A stretch of DNA of 64,000 nucleotides from an uncultured Bacteroidia bacterium (lineage in GTDB: Bacteria; Bacteroidota; Bacteroidia; Bacteroidales; UBA932), in assembly GCA_902801885.1 (NCBI GenBank), contig CADCJX010000001.1:191961-255960 (forward strand). Reading direction: 5' to 3'. The first letter of the stretch is position 1; each line of letters opens with the position of its first letter. The notes under the pieces are model-generated. The model was given only the letters and a program-made list of their open reading frames with translations. It ran no database searches and had not been told where the DNA came from. Positions 1-8,517 of the stretch are shown piece after piece. The translations under genes and the position numbers were made by a program.

Positions 1-1211
1 ACAGCCTCGACCTGGGTCTTGACGAGCTCGGGCAGACGGTCGGATATCATCATGAGCACAGCCTTCTGGGCATCGCCCTCGGCAGCATTGACCATACGGG
101 CGAAACCGTCGGCCTGCTTGGTCAGGATCTCTAGGGTACCGCGGGCCTGTGCTTCCATCTTGGCGAAGATGGCATCTGCCTCTCCCTGGGCAGTCCTGCG
201 GAGCTTCTCGGCTTCAGCTTCAGCCTCGATGATGAGTCTTTCCTTGTCGATCTGGGCAGGGACGACTATGTTGGCCTGCTGGGTAGCCTTTTCCCTTTCA
301 GCACGGGCAAGCTCAGCGTCACGCTCGCTCTGGTATGCTTCCTGGAGGGCCTTTGCAGCCTGTACCTTTTCTGCGGCCACGGCTATACGGGCGGCCTCAG
401 CCTCTTTCTCACGGCGCATGGCGTCTGAATTGGCGATGTCGATCTTGGAGGTATTCTCTCCCTGGACAGCAAGCGCATTGGCTGCGGCTGTCTTGATCCT
501 GGTGTCCCTCAGGGTCTCGGCAATACGGATGTCCTTGTCCCTGTCAGCCTCTGCCTTACCGATCTCACCGAAACGGTTCTGCTCGGCGACGCTCTTCTTG
601 GCATCGTTGATAGCCTTTGCAGCAGCTTCCTTACCGAGAGCCTCGATGTAACCGGACTCGTCACGGATGTCGGTGACATTGACGTTGATGAGTTTCAGAC
701 CGATCTTGCGGAGCTCTGCCTCAACGTTCTGGCTGACGGCAGCGAGAAATTTGTCACGGTCGGAATTGATCTCCTCGATGTCCATCGTCGCGATGACGAG
801 ACGGAGCTGTCCGAAAAGGATATCAGTCGCAATGTTCTGGATGTTGTCAATAGAGAGGCCAAGCAGACGTTCTGCAGCGTTGGTCATGCTCTCGGACTCG
901 GTGGAGATACCGACAGTGAAGCGGCAGGGAACGTCCACACGGATGTTCTGCTTGGAAAGGGCATTGGTAAGGTTGCACTCGATCGAAATCGGCTTCAGGT
1001 CGAGGAAAGCATAATCCTGGAAAACAGGCCAGATGAAGGCTGCTCCACCATGGATGCAACGGGCGGATGAGATGGAACCGCTCTTGTTCTTGCCGGTCTT
1101 ACCATAGATGACCATGACCTTGTCGGAAGGACAGCGTTTGTAACGTCTCAGGATCGCCGCGAAGGTTACGAATAGGACGGCGACAATGATAAGGATAAGA
1201 GTAATGTCCAT
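1..1211 (-). CDS. Flotillin-like SPFH/band 7 membrane protein (3' end cut by window edge)
   Basis: The minus strand is open from an ATG at 1211 to the left edge, giving about 403 residues without a stop. The start is one hydrophobic membrane segment (residues 2-21). An SPFH/band-7 domain follows (about 25-190), then a long Ala/Glu-rich coiled coil with repeats such as AEAEAEKLRR, the usual flotillin arrangement. Flotillins scaffold membrane microdomains on the cytoplasmic face. The gene lies 12 bases after an NfeD-like gene, the standard flotillin partner, so the two are probably one transcript. The family call is firm; the exact role here is inferred from the family. The C-terminus is outside the window. 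Confidence 0.9.
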   Translation of the reverse strand, partial: MDITLILIIVAVLFVTFAAILRRYKRCPSDKVMVIYGKTGKNKSGSISSARCIHGGAAFIWPVFQDYAFLDLKPISIECNLTNALSKQNIRVDVPCRFTVGISTESESMTNAAERLLGLSIDNIQNIATDILFGQLRLVIATMDIEEINSDRDKFLAAVSQNVEAELRKIGLKLINVNVTDIRDESGYIEALGKEAAAKAINDAKKSVAEQNRFGEIGKAEADRDKDIRIAETLRDTRIKTAAANALAVQGENTSKIDIANSDAMRREKEAEAARIAVAAEKVQAAKALQEAYQSERDAELARAEREKATQQANIVVPAQIDKERLIIEAEAEAEKLRRTAQGEADAIFAKMEAQARGTLEILTKQADGFARMVNAAEGDAQKAVLMMISDRLPELVKTQVEA

Positions 1212-1223
1212 GATTATTATGTG

Positions 1224-1835
1224 TTAGATGATTGTAGGATTGAGTTCTTCGACGAGAAGGGTGTAGTCATTAAGGACCTCCACCACCCTGATAGGAGTAC
1301 CGGTCTTGATGGCGTCACCATCCGTGACGGCATCGTATTCCCTGACGGCATTGTTGATGGTGATCTGGACTTTCCCTTCTCCACTCCTCTCAGCGGGAAT
1401 GACAAGGTAGACTTTGCCCTCACAGCCGACAGCTGATTTGTGTATATCGATGTTGCCGCTCTGCTGCATGCCGGTCAGCCACTTGAAAAGCCACATTACT
1501 GCAGCCACAAGGCCGATTCCAACGATGACGGCGACCAGGATAAGCAAAACATTGGAGGTAATCCTGTCCCGCATCAGGACGGCAGTCCAGCCGAAACCTA
1601 GGCAGAAATTGACGAAATTCCTGAAGGTCAGAAGGTTCATTGAGGGATCTGCATCAAAGGATCCGTCAGGACCTTCGATGTCCAGGTCACCGTCAAAGTC
1701 AGTGTCGATGCCACCTTCACCTCCTAGTCCGAGGAAGGTAAAGATTGTCTGGATGACGAAGATCAATGAGGCCGAAAGGGTAACTGCCCAAAGGACCTGC
1801 ATTGCAGTACTGAGTGATGTCCACCATGTAATCAT
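1224..1835 (-). CDS. NfeD-like membrane protein, flotillin partner
   Basis: A 203-residue protein with an N-terminal membrane segment, an acidic Gly/Asp-rich stretch (about 38-62), two further membrane segments (about 70-115) and a C-terminal small beta-barrel (about 130-200) typical of the NfeD/OB-fold domain. It lacks the N-terminal ClpP-like protease of long NfeD proteins, so it is the short YuaF-like form. It immediately precedes the flotillin gene, and the pairing is conserved across bacteria. A TATATTTG -7 box sits 26 bases upstream of the start and probably drives both genes. Confidence 0.85.
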   Translation of the reverse strand: MITWWTSLSTAMQVLWAVTLSASLIFVIQTIFTFLGLGGEGGIDTDFDGDLDIEGPDGSFDADPSMNLLTFRNFVNFCLGFGWTAVLMRDRITSNVLLILVAVIVGIGLVAAVMWLFKWLTGMQQSGNIDIHKSAVGCEGKVYLVIPAERSGEGKVQITINNAVREYDAVTDGDAIKTGTPIRVVEVLNDYTLLVEELNPTII

Positions 1836-1861
1836 ATCGAAAATAATTAGGTTGTCTTTCG

Positions 1862-1869
1862 CAAATATA
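1862..1869 (-). promoter_or_regulatory. -7 promoter box for the NfeD/flotillin operon
   Basis: The minus-strand sequence TATATTTG matches the Bacteroidota TAnnTTTG -7 element and ends 26 bases before the NfeD start at 1835. Confidence 0.6.
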
Positions 1870-1930
1870 AATAATATTTATGAAAAACAATAATTATTTC
1901 AAAAATTTCGTAAAGAAATTAGTAGAAAGA

Positions 1931-2761
1931 TTACAATGCAGGATTATATGCCTCGCGGAGCAGGTTCCTCAGGGAATCGTAGGCGGGATCATCTATGTCT
2001 ACGGAGGAGGAAATCATCAGGTCAAACGACAACCGGTTCAGATTGACGGGCATGGGGACAAGTCCGGCGGCAATGGCCGCATCCTTCGGGACAAGGCCTA
2101 CAAGGTCAGGTGAAACTGAAACCAGATGGCAGATCGATGCCGGGGAATATGATTCAACGGCCGTCATTGCCATAATGTCCGGAGTAAGCAGGCTGGAATA
2201 TGGATGCCAGACTGCGAAACTGATGTTGGATGGAAGTTTTTCAAGGTTGTCTTTAGTTGCAAGGGAATGATTGGAAGAGACCGCAGCTGCTTCCACCGTT
2301 CCGATAAAGCCGGCACCATCTTCCAGGGAAAGCTCATCAGAGTGAGCCTGACACCACAGCCGGATGTCTCCGGATCCATTGTCAGGTACGATCTCTAACT
2401 TCAGCCCAGGAATGCGTGCAGACAGAGTTGCTGCACAGGAAGGAAGTATTGTCTCTGCGACATGGCAGCCAGATGCAATCCTCAATGTACGACTGCCCTT
2501 CAGCGTTCCATTGAAAGCTGATGATGCCGCTTCGTACCAATGAAGGATCCTGGAAGCATATTCCTTGAAAGAGATTCCCGCCGAAGTCGGTGTCACCGCT
2601 CCCCTGCTTCTGGAAAAGAGCTCGGTGCCAAGTTCCTTTTCCAGTTCAGCAATGTTCTGGCTGACGGCAGGCTGGGAGATACCAAGGTTCCTGGCCGCCT
2701 TGGTGAAGCTTTGTTCCTCCAAGACGGCCATGAAAACCTTAAGTTTGAAATCTTCCAGCAT
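1931..2761 (-). CDS. LysR-family transcriptional regulator
   Basis: A 276-residue protein with a LysR winged helix-turn-helix at residues 1-60 (SFTKAARNLGISQPAVSQ is the recognition region) and a periplasmic-binding-like effector domain at about 85-270. Its start is 5 bases after the stop of the M16 peptidase, so it is likely the last gene of an Xre-M16-LysR transcript rather than a divergently transcribed regulator. The ligand and target genes cannot be read from the sequence. No terminator is visible in the 95 bases before the NfeD start. Confidence 0.9.
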   Translation of the reverse strand: MLEDFKLKVFMAVLEEQSFTKAARNLGISQPAVSQNIAELEKELGTELFSRSRGAVTPTSAGISFKEYASRILHWYEAASSAFNGTLKGSRTLRIASGCHVAETILPSCAATLSARIPGLKLEIVPDNGSGDIRLWCQAHSDELSLEDGAGFIGTVEAAAVSSNHSLATKDNLEKLPSNISFAVWHPYSSLLTPDIMAMTAVESYSPASICHLVSVSPDLVGLVPKDAAIAAGLVPMPVNLNRLSFDLMISSSVDIDDPAYDSLRNLLREAYNPAL

Positions 2762-2766
2762 AAACC

Positions 2767-5583
2767 TTATTCAGTGGTCTTGCCTGGCATCTGTGCGAAC
2801 TCGATGAAGTTGCCGGACTCGTAAAGCCTGCGCGCTGCTTCCCTGATCCCTTCTTTGGTCAGGGAGGCGACAGCCTCTTCGTACTCTTTGTCATAATCGA
2901 AGCCGAACCTGGAGTACCTGACAAGATTATTCATCCAGTAACTGTTGCTTATCCTGTTCTCGGGAACATTCTTCTTGAAGTTCTCCAAGGTACGTGAGAA
3001 CTGCTCGTCAGTCGGACCGTTCTGGGCCAGCTTGCGGAACTCGTCCCTAGCCATAGCCCTTAATTTGTCTGCCATCTCAGGTTTGCACTCGAATGCGACC
3101 TGCATGATGTACATCGGCTCGGGCTCCAGTCCTGCATTGGCTGATGAGGATGCACCATAGGTTCCTCCTTCATCCTCGCGCATGGTGTCTACATAGATCT
3201 GGTCAAGCACATAGCTGACAGCATTCGTAAGGACGGCATCCTTGACGGTGTAAGGCCTGTAATCCGAATAGATTTCGATCACCGTGGACTTCGGTGTCTC
3301 CATGTCGGTCTGGATGGTCTTGATGTTCTCGCCCTTCACGAGTCTCGGGTAGAGATCCTTCACACCCTTGACCTTCTTGCCCTTGGGGAGAGAACCTATG
3401 TACTTCTCAACAAGAGGCTTCAGAGTGTCAAGGTCCACGTCACCGGTTATGACCATGACGCTCCCGGCAGCAGAAGAGAAGAGTTTGCGATAGTTCCTTT
3501 CGACAGTCTGGAGATTCGCTTTGTCGAGAGTCTCCATGGTGATGAACTGGCTTCTGGGATTGCCTCCGTAAATGAAGTCATTGAGTTCTTTCTGCATCTT
3601 GAACTGAGGAGTTCCGAGGGCATTCGGAAGCACAGCCTTGAGTTGTGCGATAGCATTGTCCCACTCTTCCTGGTCGAAACGAGGATCGGTGTAGGTCAGG
3701 TAGACCAGCTGCAAGGCAGTCTCCAGGTCTTTGACCGACGAAGAACCGCTGATTCCGTTATAAATAGCGTCAATGTACGAGCCTACCTGGAGATTCTTAC
3801 CGGAGAGCATCTTTGTGACCTCGGTGCCCTTGAATCTGGACACTCCCTGCATGGATTCGAAGGTGCTGTAGATGTTTCCGTCGAATGAGGCGAAATCCTC
3901 GGTGGGAATAAGGTTCTGTCCGCCGGCCCTGTAAAGGGTGAAGAGGATCTGATCCTTCTTGTGGTCCGTAGGCAGGACGATCACCTTGACACCATTCTTG
4001 AGGATCCACTCGGTGGAACCGTAGATTGATGTGCCGGTCTTCTTGACAGGCGACCCCTTCAAGGTGGAAGGATCCATGAAAGGCTCGGTGGCAGTCTCTG
4101 CTGCAGGAGCGGCGATCTCGGCGGCTTTTGCCTCCTCGAAGGCAGCGAGCAACTGTTTCTCCGTAGGGGTGGCGATTCCGTCCTTCTGAGGACCGCTGTA
4201 GATCATGACTATGTTCTCGTCAGGGATGATCTGGGCGATCATCTGATTGAGGATGTTGGCGTTGATCTGGTCCATGAAAGCCTTGGCGAGCTCATATTCA
4301 GTCTTGGGCTCCATGTAGGCCTGGTTATCGAAGAAGTTGTTGATGAGAGGATGGACGAACTCAGGATTCTTCCTGGTGTCAGCTTCGTTGACTGCTTTCT
4401 CGAGGGAAGCGAGGATGTTGTCCTTCGCCCTGGTGACCTCACCTTCAGTGAAGCCGAAACGGCTCATCTTCTGGAGTTCTACGAGGAAAGCCTTATAGCC
4501 TCCAAGGATGTTGTCCTCCTTGAGGGCGACACGGCCCATGACTGCCTCGAAATCCTCGCAAAGCTTTCCTATTCCGAACATTCCCTGAAGGAATGGGGCG
4601 TCAGCCTTGGAAGTGATGTCGGTGAGACGCTCTGACATGACACCGGAGACAAGGGCCTCGATCAGATCCATGGAGTAGCCGGCGGGAGTGCTGTTCAGGG
4701 CCTCGTCACGGGCATCGCTCTCCCAGAGGATCTCAACCATAGGCATGGTCGTTTCAGGATCGGTGATGATTCCGACCCTTGGCTCGGTGAAGTTTGTAAT
4801 GGTGTATTTAGGCTTAGGCTGAGGGTTCACCGCAGCGGGAATGTCCGCCCAAATCCTCTTGATCTTAGCCTCCACAGCGTCTACATCCACGTCACCGACC
4901 ACTACGACAGCCTGGTTGCCAGGATGATACCATGTACGGTAGAAGTTAACGAGACTCTCAGGCTTGAAGGTCTCTAGATTCTCCTGGCTGCCGATGAGAG
5001 TGCAGGTGGAGTACTTGTTGTCACCATAGTAGTAAGGAAGCGAGCGCTCAAAGGTCCTCCACTGGGCATTGCGGCGGCTGCGTCTCTCCTCGATGATCAC
5101 CGGCCTCTCCTTGTCGATCTCCGCTGGATCGTTGGTCACGAAATGGGAATAATCGTGAAGGATCAGCAGGCAGGTATCCACTACCCCTTCCCTGACAAGA
5201 GGAATATTGTTCAGCATATACTGAGTCTGGTCGATGCCGGTCGAAGCATTGACATTGCCTCCGAAGGAGGCTCCGATGCTCTGGAGCCAGTCCAGCAAAG
5301 CCTTGCCTGGGAAATTCTTAGTGCCGTTGAAGCACATGTGCTCAAGGAAATGGGCGAGACCATCCTGGTCCGGAGTTTCCTGGATTGCACCGACGTTGGT
5401 AGCAAGGTAGAATTCCGCCCTCGAAGCAGGTTTGTCGTTGTGCCTTATGTAATAAGTCAGGCCGTTGTCAAGCTGGCCTTTCCGCACTGCCGGATCATTA
5501 GGCAACTGCTGCATCTGGGCTCCGGCCAGGAAACCATGAAATGACATCGCCAGTACAGCGATGGTCAATAGATACTTTTTCAT
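2767..5583 (-). CDS. M16 family zinc metallopeptidase (pitrilysin/insulinase type), exported
   Basis: A 938-residue protein starting with a signal peptide (MKKYLLTIAVLAMSFHGFLAGA). The inverted zinc motif HFLEH is at residues 78-82 and the downstream EERR region supplies the third ligand. Two M16 halves are present: an active N-terminal half and a C-terminal half without the motif, as usual in this family. It probably degrades peptides in the periplasm or at the outer membrane. I prefer the ATG at 5583 over the in-frame GTG at 5589, because the latter overlaps the preceding Xre gene. The LysR gene follows 5 bases later. Confidence 0.93.
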   Translation of the reverse strand: MKKYLLTIAVLAMSFHGFLAGAQMQQLPNDPAVRKGQLDNGLTYYIRHNDKPASRAEFYLATNVGAIQETPDQDGLAHFLEHMCFNGTKNFPGKALLDWLQSIGASFGGNVNASTGIDQTQYMLNNIPLVREGVVDTCLLILHDYSHFVTNDPAEIDKERPVIIEERRSRRNAQWRTFERSLPYYYGDNKYSTCTLIGSQENLETFKPESLVNFYRTWYHPGNQAVVVVGDVDVDAVEAKIKRIWADIPAAVNPQPKPKYTITNFTEPRVGIITDPETTMPMVEILWESDARDEALNSTPAGYSMDLIEALVSGVMSERLTDITSKADAPFLQGMFGIGKLCEDFEAVMGRVALKEDNILGGYKAFLVELQKMSRFGFTEGEVTRAKDNILASLEKAVNEADTRKNPEFVHPLINNFFDNQAYMEPKTEYELAKAFMDQINANILNQMIAQIIPDENIVMIYSGPQKDGIATPTEKQLLAAFEEAKAAEIAAPAAETATEPFMDPSTLKGSPVKKTGTSIYGSTEWILKNGVKVIVLPTDHKKDQILFTLYRAGGQNLIPTEDFASFDGNIYSTFESMQGVSRFKGTEVTKMLSGKNLQVGSYIDAIYNGISGSSSVKDLETALQLVYLTYTDPRFDQEEWDNAIAQLKAVLPNALGTPQFKMQKELNDFIYGGNPRSQFITMETLDKANLQTVERNYRKLFSSAAGSVMVITGDVDLDTLKPLVEKYIGSLPKGKKVKGVKDLYPRLVKGENIKTIQTDMETPKSTVIEIYSDYRPYTVKDAVLTNAVSYVLDQIYVDTMREDEGGTYGASSSANAGLEPEPMYIMQVAFECKPEMADKLRAMARDEFRKLAQNGPTDEQFSRTLENFKKNVPENRISNSYWMNNLVRYSRFGFDYDKEYEEAVASLTKEGIREAARRLYESGNFIEFAQMPGKTTE

Positions 5584-5585
5584 AT

Positions 5586-5807
5586 TCACTGGTGTTGTTG
5601 GTTTTGATCGGTATATTCAAGGATGTCGCCGGGCTGGCAGTCCAGTGCCCTGCAGATAGCATCCAGGGTCGAAAACCTGACAGCCTTGGCCTTCCCGGTC
5701 TTCAGGATGGAAAGGTTGGCAGGAGTGATCCCTATCTTCTCGGCAAGCTCGCCGGAAGACATCTTCCTGCGGGCGAGCATCACATCTACGTTTACAATTA
5801 TCGGCAT
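5586..5807 (-). CDS. Small Xre/Cro-C1-type helix-turn-helix regulator
   Basis: A 73-residue protein that is almost entirely one HTH_3/Xre domain. SSGELAEKIGITPANLS is the helix-turn-helix, followed by the typical FSTLDAICRALDCQPGDIL. It resembles the YozG/YgzD type of small regulator that often sits beside membrane or exported proteins. It opens a transcript with the M16 peptidase (2 bases downstream) and LysR. A TAAGTTTG -7 box ends 7 bases before the ATG, so the mRNA has almost no leader. The target is unknown; autoregulation is possible. Confidence 0.88.
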   Translation of the reverse strand: MPIIVNVDVMLARRKMSSGELAEKIGITPANLSILKTGKAKAVRFSTLDAICRALDCQPGDILEYTDQNQQHQ

Positions 5808-5814
5808 AGTATTG

Positions 5815-5822
5815 CAAACTTA
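5815..5822 (-). promoter_or_regulatory. -7 promoter box for the Xre-M16-LysR operon
   Basis: The minus-strand sequence TAAGTTTG matches TAnnTTTG and ends 7 bases before the Xre start codon. Confidence 0.6.
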
Positions 5823-5891
5823 GTTAATATTCCTCGTTTATCCAAATATTTTTGTCGTATTTCAATAAATTATTATCGAATAAATAAAAAA

Positions 5892-5915
5892 CTCCGCACC
5901 GTTTCCGGTGCGGAG
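5892..5915 (-). terminator. Intrinsic terminator after the ferredoxin gene
   Basis: A perfect 9-bp GC-rich stem (5892-5900 with 5907-5915) with a six-base loop. On the minus strand it is followed by a T-rich run (TTTTTTATTTATT). It lies 20 bases past the ferredoxin stop. Confidence 0.85.
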
Positions 5916-5935
5916 CCTCATCAGTTTATGCCTGA

Positions 5936-6109
5936 TTACTCACCGGGATGGATTGCACCCATCGGGCAAGCGTCTGCACAAGTACCGCAGTCGATGCAGA
6001 CATCGGGATCGATGGAGTAGACATCTCCCTCGCGGATTGCACCCTGAGGGCACTCTGCCGCACATGTTCCGCAAGCGACGCAATCAGTTTCTGAAATCTT
6101 GTAAGCCAT
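5936..6109 (-). CDS. Small 2[4Fe-4S] ferredoxin
   Basis: A 57-residue protein translated directly from the minus strand. It has two clostridial-type cluster motifs, C10-x2-C13-x2-C16-x3-C20-P and C38-x2-C41-x2-C44-x3-C48-P, so it should carry two low-potential [4Fe-4S] clusters and shuttle electrons in an anaerobe. The length is typical of bacterial ferredoxins of this class. It is transcribed alone: a TATCTTTG promoter box lies upstream at 6172 and a strong terminator follows. The partner enzyme is not evident from the neighbours. Confidence 0.93.
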   Translation of the reverse strand: MAYKISETDCVACGTCAAECPQGAIREGDVYSIDPDVCIDCGTCADACPMGAIHPGE

Positions 6110-6171
6110 AATTCCTTTTGTTTTTAATTGGTTTCCTTTCTATGAGAACCGGCAGGGCCGGAATCCGAATG

Positions 6172-6179
6172 CAAAGATA
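6172..6179 (-). promoter_or_regulatory. -7 promoter box for ferredoxin
   Basis: The minus-strand sequence TATCTTTG matches TAnnTTTG and lies 62 bases upstream of the ferredoxin ATG, just past the end of the exporter gene (6190). Confidence 0.55.
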
Positions 6180-6189
6180 AACCTTAAAA

Positions 6190-7242
6190 TCACAATAACA
6201 AACCCCATACCACAAAAACTATCAACGCGATTCCCACTTTCAGGGCCTTGGCCTTGAGGAAGGCTCTCTTGCTGTCAGCCAGCAGAGGAAGGGATGCGTG
6301 GCCGTCCTGGACTATGGAATTGGCCAGCAGGACTGGGAAAGGGATTACCCCGCTTGCAAAAAGTGTCACGAAGACGAGGTGCGGTCCTGATTCCGGAATC
6401 AGGCCGACTGCTATTGCGATAAGTATCATTATGGCGGTGTTGCCGCTGACCCATGATTCGATGTCTACGAAATGGAAGAGGATCCCTATGGCAAGCAGGA
6501 CCCCGAACGTCCAGGCGAATATGCTTGGCAGATGCCTGCAGACTATATGCTCCCACAAATGCTCTTCGACGAAATGGTCGGATGCGAAAAGCAAGGCGCC
6601 GAGCACGACAAGGCTCAGGGCTCCGAAAAGCCAGTACATCCATTCTTCACTAAGGAGGTTGAGACCGTCGGTGTCCGGTGTTTCTTCCTCAAGCAAGCCG
6701 GAGACAAGTGCGGCGACGAAGACAAGGACTCCGATGAACATTACAATTCTCTTCCAGAAGGTATGGCCATGTCCGGCCTCATCATGATGGGCCTCATGGG
6801 CGCAGTCATCTTCATGGATCTCATAGGTGTCTTCAAGCCGTGTAGGCAAAGGCCTGCTCCCCTTCCAGATCCGGTCGGCAATAAGGCCGGTCACAACTGC
6901 AAGCGTGAACAGGATAAGGAAAAGCCATAAAGCCTTGCCTGGGAACAGGGCAAGCATCATGAATGATTCATCGCCGGCGGTGGCTATCATCATGGCAAGC
7001 AGGGCTCCGAAACTGAGCATCCGGTGGGTGTAGAGAGACACGGCGGCAAAGCCTCCGACACAGCCGGGAATCGACCCCAGAAGGGCGGACACGAGGACCT
7101 GGGCAAAGCCGGACTTCCTGAGGCCCATGAATATCCTTCCGCGTGATTCCACATTGAAGGATTCGATCAGCATCATCATGACGACTACGAGTCCGGAAAT
7201 AAGGATCGCACTGCGAAGGGCTTCAAGGATAATGTCGAACAT
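6190..7242 (-). CDS. Putative 10TM heavy-metal exporter (ArsP_2/DUF2899 family)
   Basis: A 350-residue integral membrane protein with about ten hydrophobic segments. Conserved features include SIPGCVGGFAAVSLYTHRML (about 57-76), IATAGDESFMM (about 87-97) and the second-half match GLIPESGPHLVFV. A His/Asp/Glu-rich loop at about 142-160 (HEDDCAHEAHHDEAGHGH) splits the two halves and could bind metal. The family is annotated as putative arsenic or heavy-metal exporters; the substrate is not shown here. It begins 6 bases after the frameshifted DUF1573 gene, so it depends on that gene's promoter or on one inside it. Confidence 0.8.
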   Translation of the reverse strand: MFDIILEALRSAILISGLVVVMMMLIESFNVESRGRIFMGLRKSGFAQVLVSALLGSIPGCVGGFAAVSLYTHRMLSFGALLAMMIATAGDESFMMLALFPGKALWLFLILFTLAVVTGLIADRIWKGSRPLPTRLEDTYEIHEDDCAHEAHHDEAGHGHTFWKRIVMFIGVLVFVAALVSGLLEEETPDTDGLNLLSEEWMYWLFGALSLVVLGALLFASDHFVEEHLWEHIVCRHLPSIFAWTFGVLLAIGILFHFVDIESWVSGNTAIMILIAIAVGLIPESGPHLVFVTLFASGVIPFPVLLANSIVQDGHASLPLLADSKRAFLKAKALKVGIALIVFVVWGLLL

Positions 7243-7248
7243 GGGAAA

Positions 7249-8404
7249 CTATTCAATCCAACCGGCCATGAAAAGATTCATGATCGGACGAAGAGGAGAA
7301 TTAGTGGTAAGTGTCAGGACGATCAGGCATTCTCCCTTCGGGAAACCTGAAGTGTCGAGGGTGACCTCCATGGTGCCCTTCTTCCCCGGCGCAAGATCCG
7401 GGAAAGCCTTGGCTTTCAGATGGGAACTCTCGGAATCCACCTTGTAGACCTTGAAGGCAGACTTGCCCTGGTTGGCGATGTCGAAAGTTCCTTTGACCAC
7501 AGTCCCGGCCTTGACCTTATTGAAAGAGAACGTGCTCTCAGAAGCGACGGGGACAGCCGCAGCATCACGCTGTTCCTTTGTCCATGAAGAAACACCGTCC
7601 TTTGACGCGGCAAAAGAAAAACCGAATAAATCTTTGCGGGAATCGAACGATCGGACTCGGGACTCCGTACGTTTAAACCCCGATGGATTAGCCGGAAAAC
7701 CTGACGCAGATCATTTGCCGTTCGACATTCAGGATAAAGGAAACCGCGGCAGTCACGGTGTAGGACAGTTTGGCAGTGCTTCCAGCTGGGATAGGATTAC
7801 GTGAAAGCTTCAAGGAAAGGCCTTTGCTGACCTCGGAGAACTTCACGTTGATGGGTTTCTGACCAAGGTTGGCGACTACCACTTCCCCGGTCCTCTGCTG
7901 TCCCTGGGAGAGGTTTCCCCCCTTGATGTCCACGGACTTGAAACCAAGGTTGCCGAACTTGACTGGATACATTTCCCCAAGACTGACTTTCTTGGCGTGG
8001 CTCTCACCGCGAAGCCGGAGGATGACCGGCTGCTTCGGTTCGGAGAAACTTACGGTGAGCGTCTTGTCAAAGGGATAACCGCCTTCGTCATTCTTATAGG
8101 TTGCCTTGATCGAGCCCTTCTCACCCGGCTTAAGCGGCTGCCTGGTCCATTCCACGTCGGTGCAACCGCAGGAAGAAGCGACATGATAGATCACAAGGGG
8201 CTTGCTGCCGACGTTTGTGACAGTGAAAGTAGTAGAGACGGGGCCGTCGGAAACCATTATGTCGCCGAAATCATGGACAGTCTTGTCCAGCTTCACGACT
8301 CCTCCGAAAACATTGCCCTTCTGCGATCCCTGGGCATAAGCGCCTACGGTACCGGCCAGGAGGCAGAGGAACACCGTCATTACTATGGAGAATATCCTGT
8401 TCAT
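7249..8404 (-). pseudogene. DUF1573 exported protein, reading frame broken
   Basis: The N-terminal part (8404 to about 7752) has a signal peptide (MNRIFSIVMTVFLCLLAG) and a DUF1573 immunoglobulin-like domain with the hallmarks HDFGDI and SSCGCTDVEW. This frame ends at a TAA near 7688. The C-terminal DUF1573 repeat (QGKSAFKVYKVDSE to LTTNSPLRPIMNLFMAGWIE) continues in another frame down to 7249. About 140 bases (7612-7752) match neither half well, so there is a frameshift or a small insertion rather than two genes. I chose ATG 8404 because the longer start lies upstream of the -7 box at 8455. It is probably inactive, or the consensus is wrong. Confidence 0.75.
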
Positions 8405-8454
8405 ATAGTCATTCATTAGTACTGTGGAAATAATAGCAAATACCTTTCCAAACG

Positions 8455-8462
8455 CAAATTTA
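8455..8462 (-). promoter_or_regulatory. -7 promoter box for the DUF1573/exporter operon
   Basis: The minus-strand sequence TAAATTTG matches TAnnTTTG, 50 bases before ATG 8404, and is divergent from the parE box. Confidence 0.6.
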
Positions 8463-8502
8463 CTACTTAAAAGATACTTTTTCAAATACGGCCAAAAGTT
8501 CG

Positions 8503-8510
8503 TAAATTTG
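8503..8510 (+). promoter_or_regulatory. -7 promoter box for parE
   Basis: TAAATTTG ends 7 bases before the parE ATG, which implies a leaderless or nearly leaderless transcript. Confidence 0.65.
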
Positions 8511-8517
8511 TACGATT

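Noticed and set aside
1..651. Plus-strand frame of 210 codons rich in Ala and Ser
   Set aside because: Antisense to the flotillin coiled coil, whose minus-strand frame continues off the window edge.
7620..7690. tRNA-like string (TTCGATTCC with flanking GC-rich bases) in the broken part of the DUF1573 gene, which might be a tRNA fragment left by an integration
   Set aside because: The T-stem does not pair (GATCG against CCCGC), no acceptor or D-arm can be folded, and no integrase or attachment duplication is nearby.
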